Shown one piece after another: positions 54,164-64,000 of a stretch of 64,000 nucleotides of DNA; the stretch's first letter is position 1, and every line of letters starts with the position of its first letter. The notes beneath the pieces are model-generated. The model searched no databases. It saw only the letters and a list, made by a program, of their open reading frames with translations, and was not told the origin of the DNA. The stretch covers positions 1,126,001-1,190,000 of the forward strand of contig JAILWY010000029.1 in assembly GCA_022113835.1 (NCBI GenBank), read 5' to 3'. A program made the translations under genes and the position numbers. Source of the stretch: Atopsyche davidsoni. Lineage: Eukaryota > Arthropoda > Insecta > Trichoptera > Hydrobiosidae.

Positions 54164-57131
54164 TCTAAAGGCTGCTTATCTCAAATGGTTATTTATATAA
54201 AAATCGTCATTTCGATTTCGGAAAATAGCTCAAATCATTTCGCTCATCTATTAAACAGTAGATTATTTTTAATTCGCATTATGCATGCAGAAAATATAAT
54301 TTGCAAACCATTAGAGTGTCTTCATGGTGTCAGTAATGGGACCGGTCGGATCACTTTTCAAGAATATTGTTTTTTTATTTTTTATGAAGACCCAAATATT
54401 CAGAATATTGTCTTCAAATTAGAAAATAGATTAATGATTGATGAGGTATTTATTTTTGTTTTATAAACAATACGCAAGACGACTTTAGCTCTAGGATGAC
54501 AAAATGTATTATAAATAATATAAAGCATAAAAAGATCTTTATCCAGCCACTGATATACGAATTATAAATCAATAAAAAAAAAATAAAAAAAATGCACAAC
54601 AACCACTCAATCCGTCATCGCATCATTACCAAAAATTGATATTAGATCATATCGTACATAAAGGGGTTGATTTTTCATCCCCTACTGATTTCGCGATAGC
54701 CTACCTGAGGGATCTTTTATTATTATTATACATTTATATTATTATTTTAATCTGTGTGTATTGAATTTATCGGCGGACGCAAAATGCAAACGCGTGCACT
54801 TTTGGTTGCATTGTTGGGATTAAATATTAAATATAATATCAAATATTCCATTCATAGACACGCGCGTGAACCTGTATCAAAAAAAAAAAAAAAACAGCTG
54901 TGAATGTTTTTTTTATTTTATATAAAAAATAAAATTTATTTGAAGTAAAAAATAAAGGTCGAAAGTAGTTTTTTTTTTAATTTTTTTTTTCTCGTCGTTT
55001 CACTTGTGAGTCGATTGTGCTTGTTTGCAAAAATCCGCACGTGGGTGCACAGACAAGTGGCAGTGGGCGGGACTAATCGCCAGGCTGGCTGAGCGGCGAT
55101 GGACAATGGAGACTGTTGACCCCGAGAAGTGCAAATGGCCTGAGATGCCTTTATCCAGCAGTGCACCGTGCTATTTGGTTTTGAGATGTGTGCATCGAAA
55201 CTTTATCGCAGTTGTGCATATTTTTTTATGAATGAACACGAAAATGTAGAAAAATATTGTAAAAATAAGAAATAATATAAAAAATACGTCATGTTAATAT
55301 TTTGAGGCAATATTGTATAAATTTTTATTTTTTTATTTTAAATAAAATTTTAATAATTGCTTAGTACTAATATTAAATATTCAAGCCGTTATTTTCTTAT
55401 AAAAACTAAAATTACTAATATTTAAATTACTAGATAACCTAACCTAATATATATTAAAATATGCTTTGATTTGAGTGCAAAGATAATTTTTAATTTGATA
55501 AATATATATATAATTGAAAAAATATTTTTTTATTTTTATTTTCTTCTCTACAGCATGAAATATTTTACTGCCTATAAAAAAATGCAAGTAATAAATAATA
55601 ATATAATTATTATATTTATAAATATTTAAAAATGATATAAAGCACTGCCATCTATCGGCGAACGCCCAAAGATTAATTTTCAATATGATTTTAAACGCAG
55701 AGTAAATAATAAAAAAATATATTTCATTATTATCTCTAATAGAGTCATAAACAAATAAATACAACAGGTCGGCGTTTATATTATAAAAAAAATAATTATA
55801 TATTGCTTATCTAAATATATTTTATTGTTTTCAAAGACACGGCTACCGAAAAAAAAAATACACTCGTAAAGATATGGTCAACAATAAAAATGAAATTAAA
55901 AAATATATATAGTAATAAATAAAAAAAAGACATAAAAAATTATATGCATTGTGTTTACGTTGCATTAGGGGCCAAATTCGCCTGGCGATGGCCTGCTCGG
56001 CCCGGATGACGATCAGAATGTGAAGATGCAGCGGCGCTGGGAGTGGTTTTTGTACGGCAGATGATTATGAGGTAACATTGTAAGCGGTAGGAGGAATTTT
56101 TTTCGACGCGTGGTCCAACCAAAGGCGCGTTCACACCGGGCATTTAAAAAAATATTAATTTATTACTATTTTAAACGCGCGGTGGATGCGATAAGCCGAA
56201 CGGCTAGGAGCTTGCATGAAATGATTTTGCAGTGGGTGATTTCATTTTTCAATATAAAAGCATGAAATTGCTATGTAAAAAAATATTTTGGTAGAGAGCG
56301 CTTTCGCCTTTTATACGATTTAAAAATATGTATAAAAGCGTCCAGTTTTTAAATTTTTTATTATTAATTGATATATTTCATTTTATTTACTATCAAGATT
56401 TGGAAGAGGTTTTTTTACACTAATATCTTTTTATATTTATTTCATTGCGATTTATTAAATCTTTTTAAATTTAAATTATTATACAAGCAATATGAAATAT
56501 TCAAATCCTATTTATATTTTATATTTATCCCAAATAAATGGTTATGGTAAAGTACTAACGATATTATACATTTTATCATAAAATTTTGTTTTAATATTAT
56601 ATTTATACGAAAATAAAACAATATATGTACTTGATAAAGGACACTTAATTATTTTATTTTATATATATTTAATATCATATAATCAAATAGCAGAGGTTTA
56701 ATTTGTAGTATAAAATGTATGGAGCTTTATTACGAAAGAATATAAAAATGTTGTATTAAAATTAGTCCGTTATTTTTTGAAGACATATTTATATAAAATT
56801 ATAAACTTTTATTTGTAAATAATTAATTATCACATACAAAAATATGTTTTAATTATTTTAATTTATTTCGGAGTCATCAGAACCAGGAAGTGAATCCCGT
56901 GTGAATGCACCTTAAGTCATCTCGAGAGTCATCAGAAAAAAGTCTTAAGTCCCGAAACAATGCCAAGCTAAATTGGCTCTAGCGGCAGCCGCAAACAAAC
57001 TCGACAATGTTTCATTAATTACATGCGCCGGTGCAGAAACGTAACAAGCGCCGTTTTTAATTTAAACTAATGCAATCGCTAATGTTCTCGACGCGCTCGC
57101 ATCGATGGTAATTTTGGCCTATCGGATTAGA
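54164..57131. other. AT-rich DNA; weak LINE-like patch near 55.1 kb
   Basis: Mostly featureless. About 55060-55160 is GC-richer and can be read as LIARLAERRWTMETVDPEKC, distantly like the 'GHxARxxDxRWT' block of LINE proteins, but the match is weak. CTAACCTAA at about 55437 is a minimal telomere-motif echo. A 106-codon frame on the minus strand (55444-55764) is low complexity. Confidence 0.3.
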
Positions 57132-57870
57132 GACTCGGAGTGATAGCTTCGAATGGGTGTTGTAGTTTTAATTATAACATCACTCTGTTGTCTGACTGTA
57201 AATACATTTACTATAATTGCAGCAGTTTTCGCAAACTAATACGTTTATTATATTTTAGCATTTCAGCTTTTAAGACTCGAAGTGATAGCTTCGTATATGC
57301 AATTTGGCGAGTTATTGTATTAAGTCCTGTATAGGTGTTGGAGTTTTAATTATACCATCACTCTGTTGTCTGACTGTAAATAATTGTATTATAATTGCAG
57401 CAGTATTGCATTACATACTAAACTAATGCGTTTATTATATATTAGCATTTCGGCTTTTAAGACTCGAAGTGATAGCTTCGTATAGTCGATTTGGTGAGTA
57501 ATTGTATTGAGTCCTGTATAGGTGTTGTTGTTTTAATTATAACATCACTCTGTTGTCTGACTGTAAATAATTGTATTATAATTGCAGCAGTATTGCATTA
57601 CATACTAAACTAATGCGTTTATTATATATTAGCATTTCGGCTTTTAAGACTCGAAGTGATAGCTTCGTATAGTCGATTTGGTGAGTAATTGTATTGAGTC
57701 CTGTATAGGTGTTGTTGTTTTAATTATAACATCACTCTGTTGTCTGACTGTAAATATATTTACTACAATTGCAGCAGTTTTTGCATTAAATACTAAACTA
57801 ATGCGTTTATTATATTTTAGCATTTCGGCTTTGAAGACTCGAAGTGATAGCTTCGTATAATCGATTAAAG
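57132..57870 (+). repeat. satellite-like tandem array, 187-bp units
   Basis: GACTCGAAGTGATAGCTTCG recurs at 57132, 57274, 57461, 57648 and 57836. The three central spacings are 187, 187 and 188 bases and the sequence is nearly identical there, while the first spacing is 142. Each unit contains CGAAGTGATAGCTTCG, a small hairpin, and the sequence CTCTGTTGTCTGACTGTAAA. The unit length is near that of a nucleosome repeat. Open frames across units (57140, 57678) follow from the absence of stops rather than a recognised protein. Confidence 0.93.
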
Positions 57871-57952
57871 GAGTAATTGTATTATGTTTTGTATATACTA
57901 AAATATTTTTATATCACAATTGATAATGAGTTAAGAATATCTTTAAGTACAT

Positions 57953-57990
57953 CCTTGAAGATGGTCCTAGCACACGGACCGAAACGCCCA
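57953..57990 (+). ncRNA. hammerhead-like core motif, best stem
   Basis: CCTTGAAGATGGTCC, loop TAGCACAC, GGACCGAAACGCCC. A perfect five-base-pair stem (GGTCC/GGACC) sits between TTGAAGAT and GAAAC. It follows the 187-bp array by about 80 bases. Confidence 0.5.
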
Positions 57991-58089
57991 AAAGACCAAA
58001 TTAAATCACGACAACAGCTGCCAAAACCTACGGACGTACGATATTGTTCAACCTCAAAAGCTTTTGTATGCATTAGCTAAAAAAAAAGC

Positions 58090-58180
58090 CTCTGAGTCAT
58101 CTGGCCGACTGAGATTCGAACCCCGATCGCTCCTTCTCCACGCGCCGCCCGTGCCACTTTCCGCCCGCACCGGATTTGAT
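58090..58180 (-). repeat. tRNA-derived SINE head
   Basis: On the minus strand GGGGTTCGAATCTCAG gives a B box (GGTTCGAATCT), preceded by a G/C-rich region of tRNA-like length. The A box is degenerate. Confidence 0.45.
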
Positions 58181-58931
58181 TCCAGTAGCTAATATGTTTT
58201 TTTAACCATTATCTCCAGGCGCGGTCCAATCTAGACTTCGTTAGGGTTGTCACCCGTTTTGAAAAATTATTAATAATTATATATAAAATATATATACTTA
58301 CATAATCAAAGAATTCTAAAAATTGTCACGTCATGTATTGTAAAATAAAAAAAAGCGAATATCGTATATTTAGGATTAATTTGAGAGACACCTGTGAATC
58401 GCGAAAGTATAAAAACCGTTTCGGGATATCAAATTTAAGTTAAGTATAAACTTTAAGCCGTAGTTGTAACATAATATAACTGCTAACCGGTTTAAAGGTG
58501 AACTTCGGAACAAACCAGAAAAATAGTAGCTACAATGCTAAAATAGCAGCTAACCGCTCAGTTAGAATATATTTAACAATAATGAATAGTATATAATTAA
58601 TATTAAAGCCCACTATACACGTTGCGACACGACATGCGACCGATTTGCAATCAGCCAATAAGTTTTTAGAAAGAGTATTTGTCATGAAGTGCCTCTTCTC
58701 AGAGGAGGTAAGTCATAGGAAGAGCTTTATTGTCAACTCCTAGCCGTTGGAATATTTATATTTATTACTAAAATATAGAATATAACACAGCCCAAAAGAG
58801 CGTGTATATTCGTGGATACAAAATGCGAATTTACTCTGACTTTCATCAGAAGAGATTGGCGAACATTTCTCTGTGCATGCTGAGCAAGTGTTTATGGTTT
58901 TTGAATGGGAAAATAGTCTAGTCATCTAGTG
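58181..58931. other. no gene; MITE and LINE end fragments
   Basis: 58608-58655 (AAAGCCCACTATACACGTTG, CGACACGACATGCGACCG) is an end of the 'GCCTACACACGC' MITE family. 58680-58715 (GTGCCTCTTCTCAGAGGAGG) is an inverted copy of the LINE terminus seen at 26090. Confidence 0.4.
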
Positions 58932-59321
58932 CAGTGGCTCTCAAACTCTTTTGGCCCACGGACCCCTTTTCATGGTCATAACTTACCCATGGACCCCCTT
59001 TCATAGTTAAAACTTGGAGCAAGTATCGACTCTATTGCGTTTCTGTATTAACTCTAATGCCTGTTATTACTTGTATTTTATCCACCTGTCTATATTTATA
59101 TTTTACTTAGGACGTAAAAATCGCTAATAATGTATTCATTGTTATTTATTTTAACTTCCATATTAATAAAAATGTGTAACAATTTTTTTATTTTACATTT
59201 TTACATTAAATCGTGCGCGGACCCCCTGACGTTGTTCAGGGACCCCCAAATCGATATTAATTTTCTACGGACCCCCTGAATGATCCCGGGGACCCCGTAG
59301 GGTCCACTTTGAGAAGCACTG
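58932..59321. mobile_element. hAT non-autonomous element, 390 bp
   Basis: Starts CAGTGGCTCTCAAACT and ends ACTTTGAGAAGCACTG, a clear hAT-type inverted end (CAGTGNNTCTCAAA). The flanking octamers ATCTAGTG (58924-58931) and GTCTAGGG (59322-59329) agree at six of eight positions, fitting an aged target duplication. The interior has repeated GGACCCCC blocks near both ends, as in Charlie-like elements, and no open frame. Confidence 0.8.
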
Positions 59322-59339
59322 GTCTAGGGGTCCTTCAGC

Positions 59340-59830
59340 AGTTCTATAGCATTATATTACCTGCAAAAGGCTCTGGCGTTAAGATCTGATCTGAAGCACG
59401 CCGATTGCAGATCGGTCGCATTTCGTGGCCAAGTCGGTGTGCGCCGACCCTGCAGGGGCGGTTCGGGGATATCAAAGTGCCGCCCGAATGCCGAATTAAC
59501 CTCTTTTTGCTCGGCTTGGCCCTGCTCGCGGCCTTTTTTTGTCTGTTTGTCTGTTTTTCGGACGAGCCGCGGCGCTCCTCTTTGTTTTGGCCCCTTTTTG
59601 TCATCCGCGCTGGCCGCGGGTTTTTTTTTTCTACCGCACCGCGGAATCCCCGCCGTTGGAATGCGCGTATGAGAAGTGGCCCCCCGAGGACAGCCGATGG
59701 TCCCCTCGGACCCCATGGACCCCACAGGGGTGGATTCCACCCCCCACCAGCTGTGGAACACTTGTTAACCCTTTGCACTCGAGACCGTTTCCGCGCGGAC
59801 TGATCCGCGAAACACGAAGCGTTTCGTAGC
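59340..59830. other. GC-rich island; long frames on both strands unrecognised
   Basis: Overlapping frames of 178 codons (minus, 59344-59880) and 132 codons (plus, 59405-59803) result from high GC. They are low complexity (runs of K, R, P, G) and show no domain. At its right edge TTAA (59765) followed by CCCTTTGCACTCG looks like a lone piggyBac-type end. Confidence 0.4.
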
Positions 59831-60646
59831 GCTTTTGGTGAATTTCTTAACTCCAACTTAAAATTATCACACACACACAAATTTTAATATTTCGTGTATA
59901 TTTACATCTTTACATAGATGATTTCGTAAACATATACAAAATATTTTGCCGGGATAATATAAGTGTGATAAGTGAATGGAATGCTTATTAATATTGTAGG
60001 GAGAAAAAAGTATATTGTGCAGTATAAGTTTGAACAAATAAGGACCTTCAAATGAATGATTACGATAAGAAGTACAAGCATAAAATATATGGGTTGATTA
60101 GGTACACCTTTAGGTATCTTAGATAAGAAATTCTTACGTAGTTTGAAAGGGAGATAACAGCATCTTTGTAAAATTATATAGGCAGTGCTTAGGAACGAAC
60201 TTTAAAAAACAAGATCACATAAACATAAACAAGTTATCACCATAAATAGTTTTATCACTTAAATATATTGGATATTTTCCTCAGTGGCAAGGCAAGGCAT
60301 TGTAAGCCCTAAAAAAAATTATTCCCCAATCATTGGCTCCTATAGGAGATCCCCAATGTTTCATCTTACTGAAATACTACGTGGGTTTCTTCAGTTCATT
60401 ATCAAAATAAAAATAGTACACATAACACAAATAGCGTATAATTGCTGATAATCCGCGTAGAGGTTCCCAAATCTGTGGACGTGGATCCTGGAGGTGAGTT
60501 TTTTTTGAGAGTTAAATGAAAATACCTAAAATATATTATCTTCTTCATCAGAGTAGGCGACCACTTCACTGAGCATATATTCATACTGTGCCAATAATCA
60601 TGGTTTTCTAAGGGGAAAGAACTCGAGTTATTCTATAATATTTTAT
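59831..60646. other. no gene recognised; inverted LINE-tail fragment
   Basis: AT-rich. About 60560-60620 (GAGCATATATTCATACTGTG, CATGGTTTTCTAAGGGGAAA) is an inverted relative of the block at 12018 and 26030. ATCACATAAACATAAACAAG at 60213 repeats the flank of family A copy 4. Confidence 0.35.
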
Positions 60647-60647
60647 A

Positions 60648-61196
60648 TGAAATGCAAGGGATGTATTTCAACCAGCTGGAGTGTATTTCATTTAATAAAC
60701 ATCCTTACGCCTTATCAAGCGTCTTTAGTGAAAAAGCTTGTCTTTTTTATTCCAAGATTTAATCAACTGCCTATTTTGTCTCTCAATGAAATTTTCAAGG
60801 TGCAGCTTTTGGGACCAGAGTTGCAGGAGTTTCAAGGTTTCAACTCAAAAACGTGGTTCCAACAATTGTCATACATCCAATCAACCAATCGAAGCTGTTA
60901 ACGAATTATTCCCTAATAAGGCCATTTCACGTAGAGGTAACAATAACTTTCCTCCCAGAAGCCTCGACCTTAGCCCTCTTGACGATTTCGTATGGGGATA
61001 CCTTAAAAGTAAGGTTTACGAGAGTAATCCGATGAATGGGGAACCAGTCACCAAGTGACGATTTGGATAATATCATCTTTTTGAAATGATTTTCCTGTTT
61101 GTATTCTTATAATAAACACTAAAAAAAGATATTTGATTACTAGCAGTTTTTGTTTTACTGTACTAACAAATACCCGATACGCTTTTTGGACACACT
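60648..61196 (+). pseudogene. mariner-like (DDE_3) transposase relic, copy 1
   Basis: The 3' half of a Tc1/mariner-superfamily transposase of the kind common in arthropods. GPELQEFQGFNSKTWFQQ precedes a break, then in another phase SIEAVNELFPNKAISRRGNN and PPRSLDLSPLDDFVWGYLKS follow. The last block is the 'PRSPDLxPLDFFLWGYLK' motif holding the third catalytic residue. The second catalytic aspartate, expected right after WFQQ, is deleted, and the frame shifts there. The frame later ends early at 61056. The 3' non-coding end (AGTTTTTGTTTTACTGTACT ... TTTTTGGACACACTGTG) matches copy 2 and probably marks the terminal repeat. Confidence 0.7.
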
Positions 61197-61518
61197 GTGA
61201 TTATATAAATATAACGCTTGTGATTGTCTCGTCGCGTTCACGTGAAGGCGAAAGCTGTTACGAGCTGATTGCTTTCACATTAACGTCAAATTGAAGCATT
61301 CATGTCGGTTTGTCCTCGCGTGCCGCGTCGCGTCATGATTCCCTCGTTAATCTCTAATGATATGCCGATGACGACATCTGCAGTTAATGCATGCAAATGC
61401 AGTCAAAGCGTGGGGCGGGGCTTGGAGCTGACCGCCCAATATTCCAGAGCTTCCCAACCCGAGCACCCACAACATAAACTCATCAAATATTCAATAATAA
61501 CTACTTATATTCAATCGG
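61197..61518. other. no gene recognised
   Basis: Moderate GC. A 75-codon frame (61302-61529) without a domain. Confidence 0.35.
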
Positions 61519-61594
61519 TACTAATATGATTAGGCACATTGGTTCACATATAGAAGATGATTTAAAGAAACTCGCAGAAAAATATCATCGTGAT

Positions 61595-61668
61595 TTGTGT
61601 GGGACTTGAACCCACATCACATCATTTGAGCCGGTGTACTAACCCTTGTACAAACGAATCACTTCAGT
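61595..61668 (-). repeat. tRNA-like head of the SINE (minus copy)
   Basis: Minus strand: GTGATTCGTTTGTACAAGGG, then GTGGGTTCAAGTCCCACAC with a paired T arm and B box GGTTCAAGTCC. Confidence 0.6.
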
Positions 61669-62279
61669 TTATCGAGAATTTTTAACAATCATACTCTACA
61701 TATGAACCAATGTGCCAACCAATATTTAGTGATTTGCAAGCACTGGACTTTTTGAATAAAGTAACAAGTGAAACGATTTTAGTCCCATCCGGACATTATT
61801 TTTAAAATCTATTAATTTAGCCAAGACGCGCACCATCATATACATATGTCGATTTTTTGATTAAACCGTATTTATTACCCATTACGGGTTTATTATATTA
61901 TTACTAATATGATTAGGCACATTAGTTCATATATAGAAGATGATTTAAAGATCACATCCCACATCACATCATTTGAGCCGGTGTACTAACCCTTGTACTA
62001 ACGAATCACTTCCGTTTATCGAGAATTTTTAACAATCATACTCTACATATGAATCAATGTGCCCAGGCCAACCAATATTTAGGTTCAAATCCCACTCTTC
62101 TATATATGAACTAATGTACCAAATCATATTAGTAATACTATAATAAACCCGTAATGGGAAATAAATACGCCTGTAAATGACGTCCAATCCAAAAAATAGA
62201 CATACGTATATTTAATTGGCATAAAAAGTACGCTATTTCATTTATAGGATACGATTGTTTAAAATTCTTGCCTAGTACT

Positions 62280-62365
62280 AGTGATTCGTTAGCATCATTG
62301 GGAATGCACCGGCCATGTAAGCTTGGGGATGCGAGTTCGAATCCCACACAAATCACGATGATATT
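62280..62365 (+). repeat. tRNA-like head of the SINE (plus copy)
   Basis: GTGATTCGTTAGCATCATTG supplies an A box-like start and GCGAGTTCGAATCCCACAC the B box. This is the most complete head in the cluster, followed by the conserved body AATCACGATGATATTTTTCT. Confidence 0.6.
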
Positions 62366-62689
62366 TTTCTGAGAGTTTCTTTAAATCATCTTCTATATAT
62401 GAACTAATGTACCTAATCATATAAGTAATAATATAATATACCCGTAATGGGTAATAAATACGCATCTGATTGACGGCATAAAAAGTACGTTATTTCATTT
62501 ATAGAATATGATTGTTAAAAATTCTTGCTTAGTACTAGTGATTCGTTAGTACAATTGGGAATGCACCTGATATTTGAAAAAATGTACTTGATATCATACG
62601 CAACGATACGATTCCACAAAAAAAATCACACACAGCGCAATACAACGTAAATAATATCAAACCGGAATCGCGCGGTTAAAAAGCGTGTT

Positions 62690-62940
62690 TTCGGTGCACA
62701 TCACTTTAAAACAGCATTAAGCGTGTTTACAGCGCGCATACAAATACGTTTGCGTATAAAAAAGGTGTATTCGAGGGTCGCAGGCCGGGCTTGGGCGCCC
62801 CTGCTGGCGCGGCGAGCTCGGCCAATGGGGCCGCGGCCAGATGCACCGGTGGTCGTGAGACTGGCAGATTGCGCAATTATCGCCAGATGTACATATGCAC
62901 GCTTGCAAGTGTATGTGTGCGAGTCTTGATACAGGGTGAA
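62690..62940. promoter_or_regulatory. GC-rich island with TATA- and CCAAT-like boxes
   Basis: GCGTATAAAAAAGG (TATA-like, about 62752) and GGCCAATGGGG (about 62819) lie in a GC-rich patch with frames on both strands and no recognised domain. The two boxes are in the wrong order for a simple plus-strand promoter, so a promoter is only a possibility. Confidence 0.22.
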
Positions 62941-62967
62941 TGTGAATATAGAACACACGCATAATCG

Positions 62968-63125
62968 TGGTATATAAAAATTGGGTCTCAGACGTCCCTG
63001 AGATCTATTAGGTATACCATTTTCGAAGGTTACTGATTACTGTGCGTGTATTCATGTATTAGAGAGGCAATACATGGTTGTATATAAAAACTGCGTCCCA
63101 TATGTCCCTGAGATCTATTAGATGT
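62968..63125 (+). repeat. short direct repeats flanking the second mariner relic
   Basis: GTATATAAAAATTGGGTCTC...GTCCCTGAGATCTATTAG at 62970 recurs at 63078 (about 107 bases apart). A diverged third piece (GAAGCAATACATGCATG, ATTAAAACTGTGTCCG) lies beyond the transposon at 63638. Copy 2 of the mariner-like relic thus appears to have landed inside this small array. Confidence 0.55.
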
Positions 63126-63144
63126 ATATAGTTTGTATATAGTT

Positions 63145-63632
63145 TGTATAGGCCCAGAGTTGCAGGAATTTCAAGGTTTCGACTCAAGAACGTGGTTTCA
63201 ATAAGTTGCTATACATCCAATCAATCAATCGAAGCTGTTAACGTATTATTCTCTTATAAGGTCGTTTCACGTAGAGGTAACATCAATTGGCTCCCCAGAA
63301 GCCTTAATCTTAGCCCTCTTGACTATTTCGTATGGGGATACCTTAATAGTAAGGTTTATGAGAATAGTACGATTAACGTAACGGAATTGAAACAATACAT
63401 CAGGTCAGAAACTGCAGTAATATCGAAGCCTATGTGTCTGCGTGTTATCAGCAATCTTAGTTCCAGATTAGAAGAGTGCCAGCAGCGTAACAGTCACCAT
63501 TTGGATAACATCATCTTTTTGAAATGATTTTCCATTTTATATTCATATAATCAACAATAAAAAAATACTTGATTAATAGTAGTTTTTGTTTTACTGTACT
63601 TACAAATACCCGATACTTTCTTTGGACACACT
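63145..63632 (+). pseudogene. mariner-like (DDE_3) transposase relic, copy 2
   Basis: Better preserved C-terminal part of the same family as 60648. NQSIEAVNVLFSYKVVSRRG is followed by LPRSLNLSPLDYFVWGYLNS, then VTELKQYIRSETAVI and SRLEECQQR at the C terminus, with a stop at 63527. The aspartate of the 'SPDLxPLD' block is N at its first position. Upstream, GPELQEFQGFDSRTWFQ is in another phase and followed by a stop, so the second catalytic aspartate is missing, as in copy 1. The element ends at about 63632 with TTTCTTTGGACACACT. The N-terminal half is absent. Confidence 0.75.
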
Positions 63633-64000
63633 CTAAGAGAAGCAATACATGCATGTTATCGTTGTATTGTCCAGAGATATTAAAACTGTGTCCGAAACGT
63701 TTTTGATATATATTATATGTATAAACTCACCCTAATATCAAATAGAGTTTTTTTTTAGCCTTGAAGGCCAATTATCACTTATAACAGTGCTTCAAACTTG
63801 AAGATCTATGAGAAAAATAAATACACCTAAACAAGGGTTGTTATACGAGTTTTCCGGAAATTGGACGCGACGGAAAAATAAAAAAACTACATATTGAAAA
63901 TACTGAATAACAGATAATATAGCATTGATACCTTTTTATTGAACATGACTGAAAGTTCAACTGAAAATTACTGATACTGAATATAAAAAATATACCCATT
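63633..64000. other. no gene recognised
   Basis: AT-rich tail of the window with the third piece of the 107-bp repeat at about 63638-63700 and nothing else that I can name. Confidence 0.35.

Larger units (their letters stand above)
61519..62575. repeat. inverted cluster of tRNA-SINE copies
   Basis: At least four partial copies of one SINE. Two read on the minus strand, with tails starting TACTAATATGATTAGGCACA at 61519 and 61902. Two read on the plus strand, with tails TCTATATATGAACTAATGTA at 62099 and 62392 (293-base spacing). The two inner copies form a large inverted repeat (about 61850-61950 against 62095-62215, including CCATTACGGGTTTATTATA). Confidence 0.75.

Noticed and set aside
55060..55160. 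LINE-like RWT motif
   Set aside because: Only a few residues agree and no second block is found at the expected distance. Mentioned within the surrounding region but not called.
57140..57860. Open frames crossing the 187-bp array as a repetitive protein
   Set aside because: The 187-bp period is not a multiple of three, so no single frame can run through successive units; the frames only reflect local absence of stops.
59344..59880. 178-codon and 132-codon frames on opposite strands
   Set aside because: Both run through the same GC-rich island, where stop codons are rare. Products are low complexity (K/R/P/G-rich) with no domain, and neither has a clear start context or splice signals.
61595..61668. 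Possible functional tRNA gene
   Set aside because: B box and T arm are good, but acceptor and anticodon stems do not form and several rearranged copies are present nearby. This fits a SINE, not a tRNA gene.
62765..62800. CTCF-like CGCCAGCAGGGGCGC on the minus strand
   Set aside because: One base short of the consensus core and isolated. A GC-rich patch makes chance matches likely.

Overview
The window looks like a gene-poor, AT-rich, repeat-dominated piece of an arthropod nuclear genome, most likely an insect. The reasons are (TA)n arrays, runs of the insect telomere motif TTAGG, tRNA-derived SINE relics, LINE tails, and DNA-transposon families of the piggyBac, hAT, Tc1/mariner and probably pogo/Tigger groups. 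I found no intact host protein-coding gene, rRNA or canonical tRNA gene. Almost every long reading frame is an accidental opening in a repeat or GC-rich island. The few protein signatures I recognise all belong to mobile elements.

The best-defined object is a complete-ended piggyBac element at 27732-29739. It has TTAA duplications, perfect 13-bp inverted ends, a spliced 5' leader, an acidic N-terminal reading frame and a 390-aa C-terminal frame that keeps the catalytic aspartates and a Cys-rich tail. The region joining the two coding parts is deleted and out of frame. It sits in the TTAA at the edge of an older dispersed repeat (family A). A second, unrelated piggyBac relic lies on the minus strand at 22585-22930. 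A short piggyBac-type MITE is at 15891-16092, and a lone piggyBac-like end is at 59769.

Layout. 0.3-1.5 kb: roughly 350-400-bp units rich in GTTCGGATAATCGAAC motifs, with (TA)n arrays inside. 6.0-7.4 kb: minisatellite. 9-18 kb: mixed SINE, LINE, MITE and family A copies. 20.8-23 kb: TA-flanked element, tRNA-like relic and piggyBac relic. 24.3-25.5 kb: 41-bp and 10-bp tandem arrays. 27.2-30.2 kb: family A, piggyBac and a MITE pair. 31-39 kb: inverted TE fragments, more family A and a hAT MITE. 39-47 kb: mostly featureless AT-rich DNA with a striking 243-bp palindrome at 42.2 kb. 47-49 kb: MITEs, a Tc1 relic and hairpin-bearing tandem units. 53-58 kb: degenerate tandems and a 187-bp satellite-like array. 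58.9-64 kb: hAT MITE, two mariner-like relics and an inverted tRNA-SINE cluster.

The most unusual theme is a set of about ten short motifs on both strands of the form (C/T)TGA-N-(G/A)AT, hairpin, GAAAC. They resemble the catalytic core of hammerhead ribozymes, such as those carried by Penelope-like retroelements, but with one extra base before stem II. Two of them are the arms of the 42-kb palindrome.

Limits: all family assignments are from reading motifs by eye, and repeat boundaries are approximate (about 10-20 bases) unless a terminal motif is cited.
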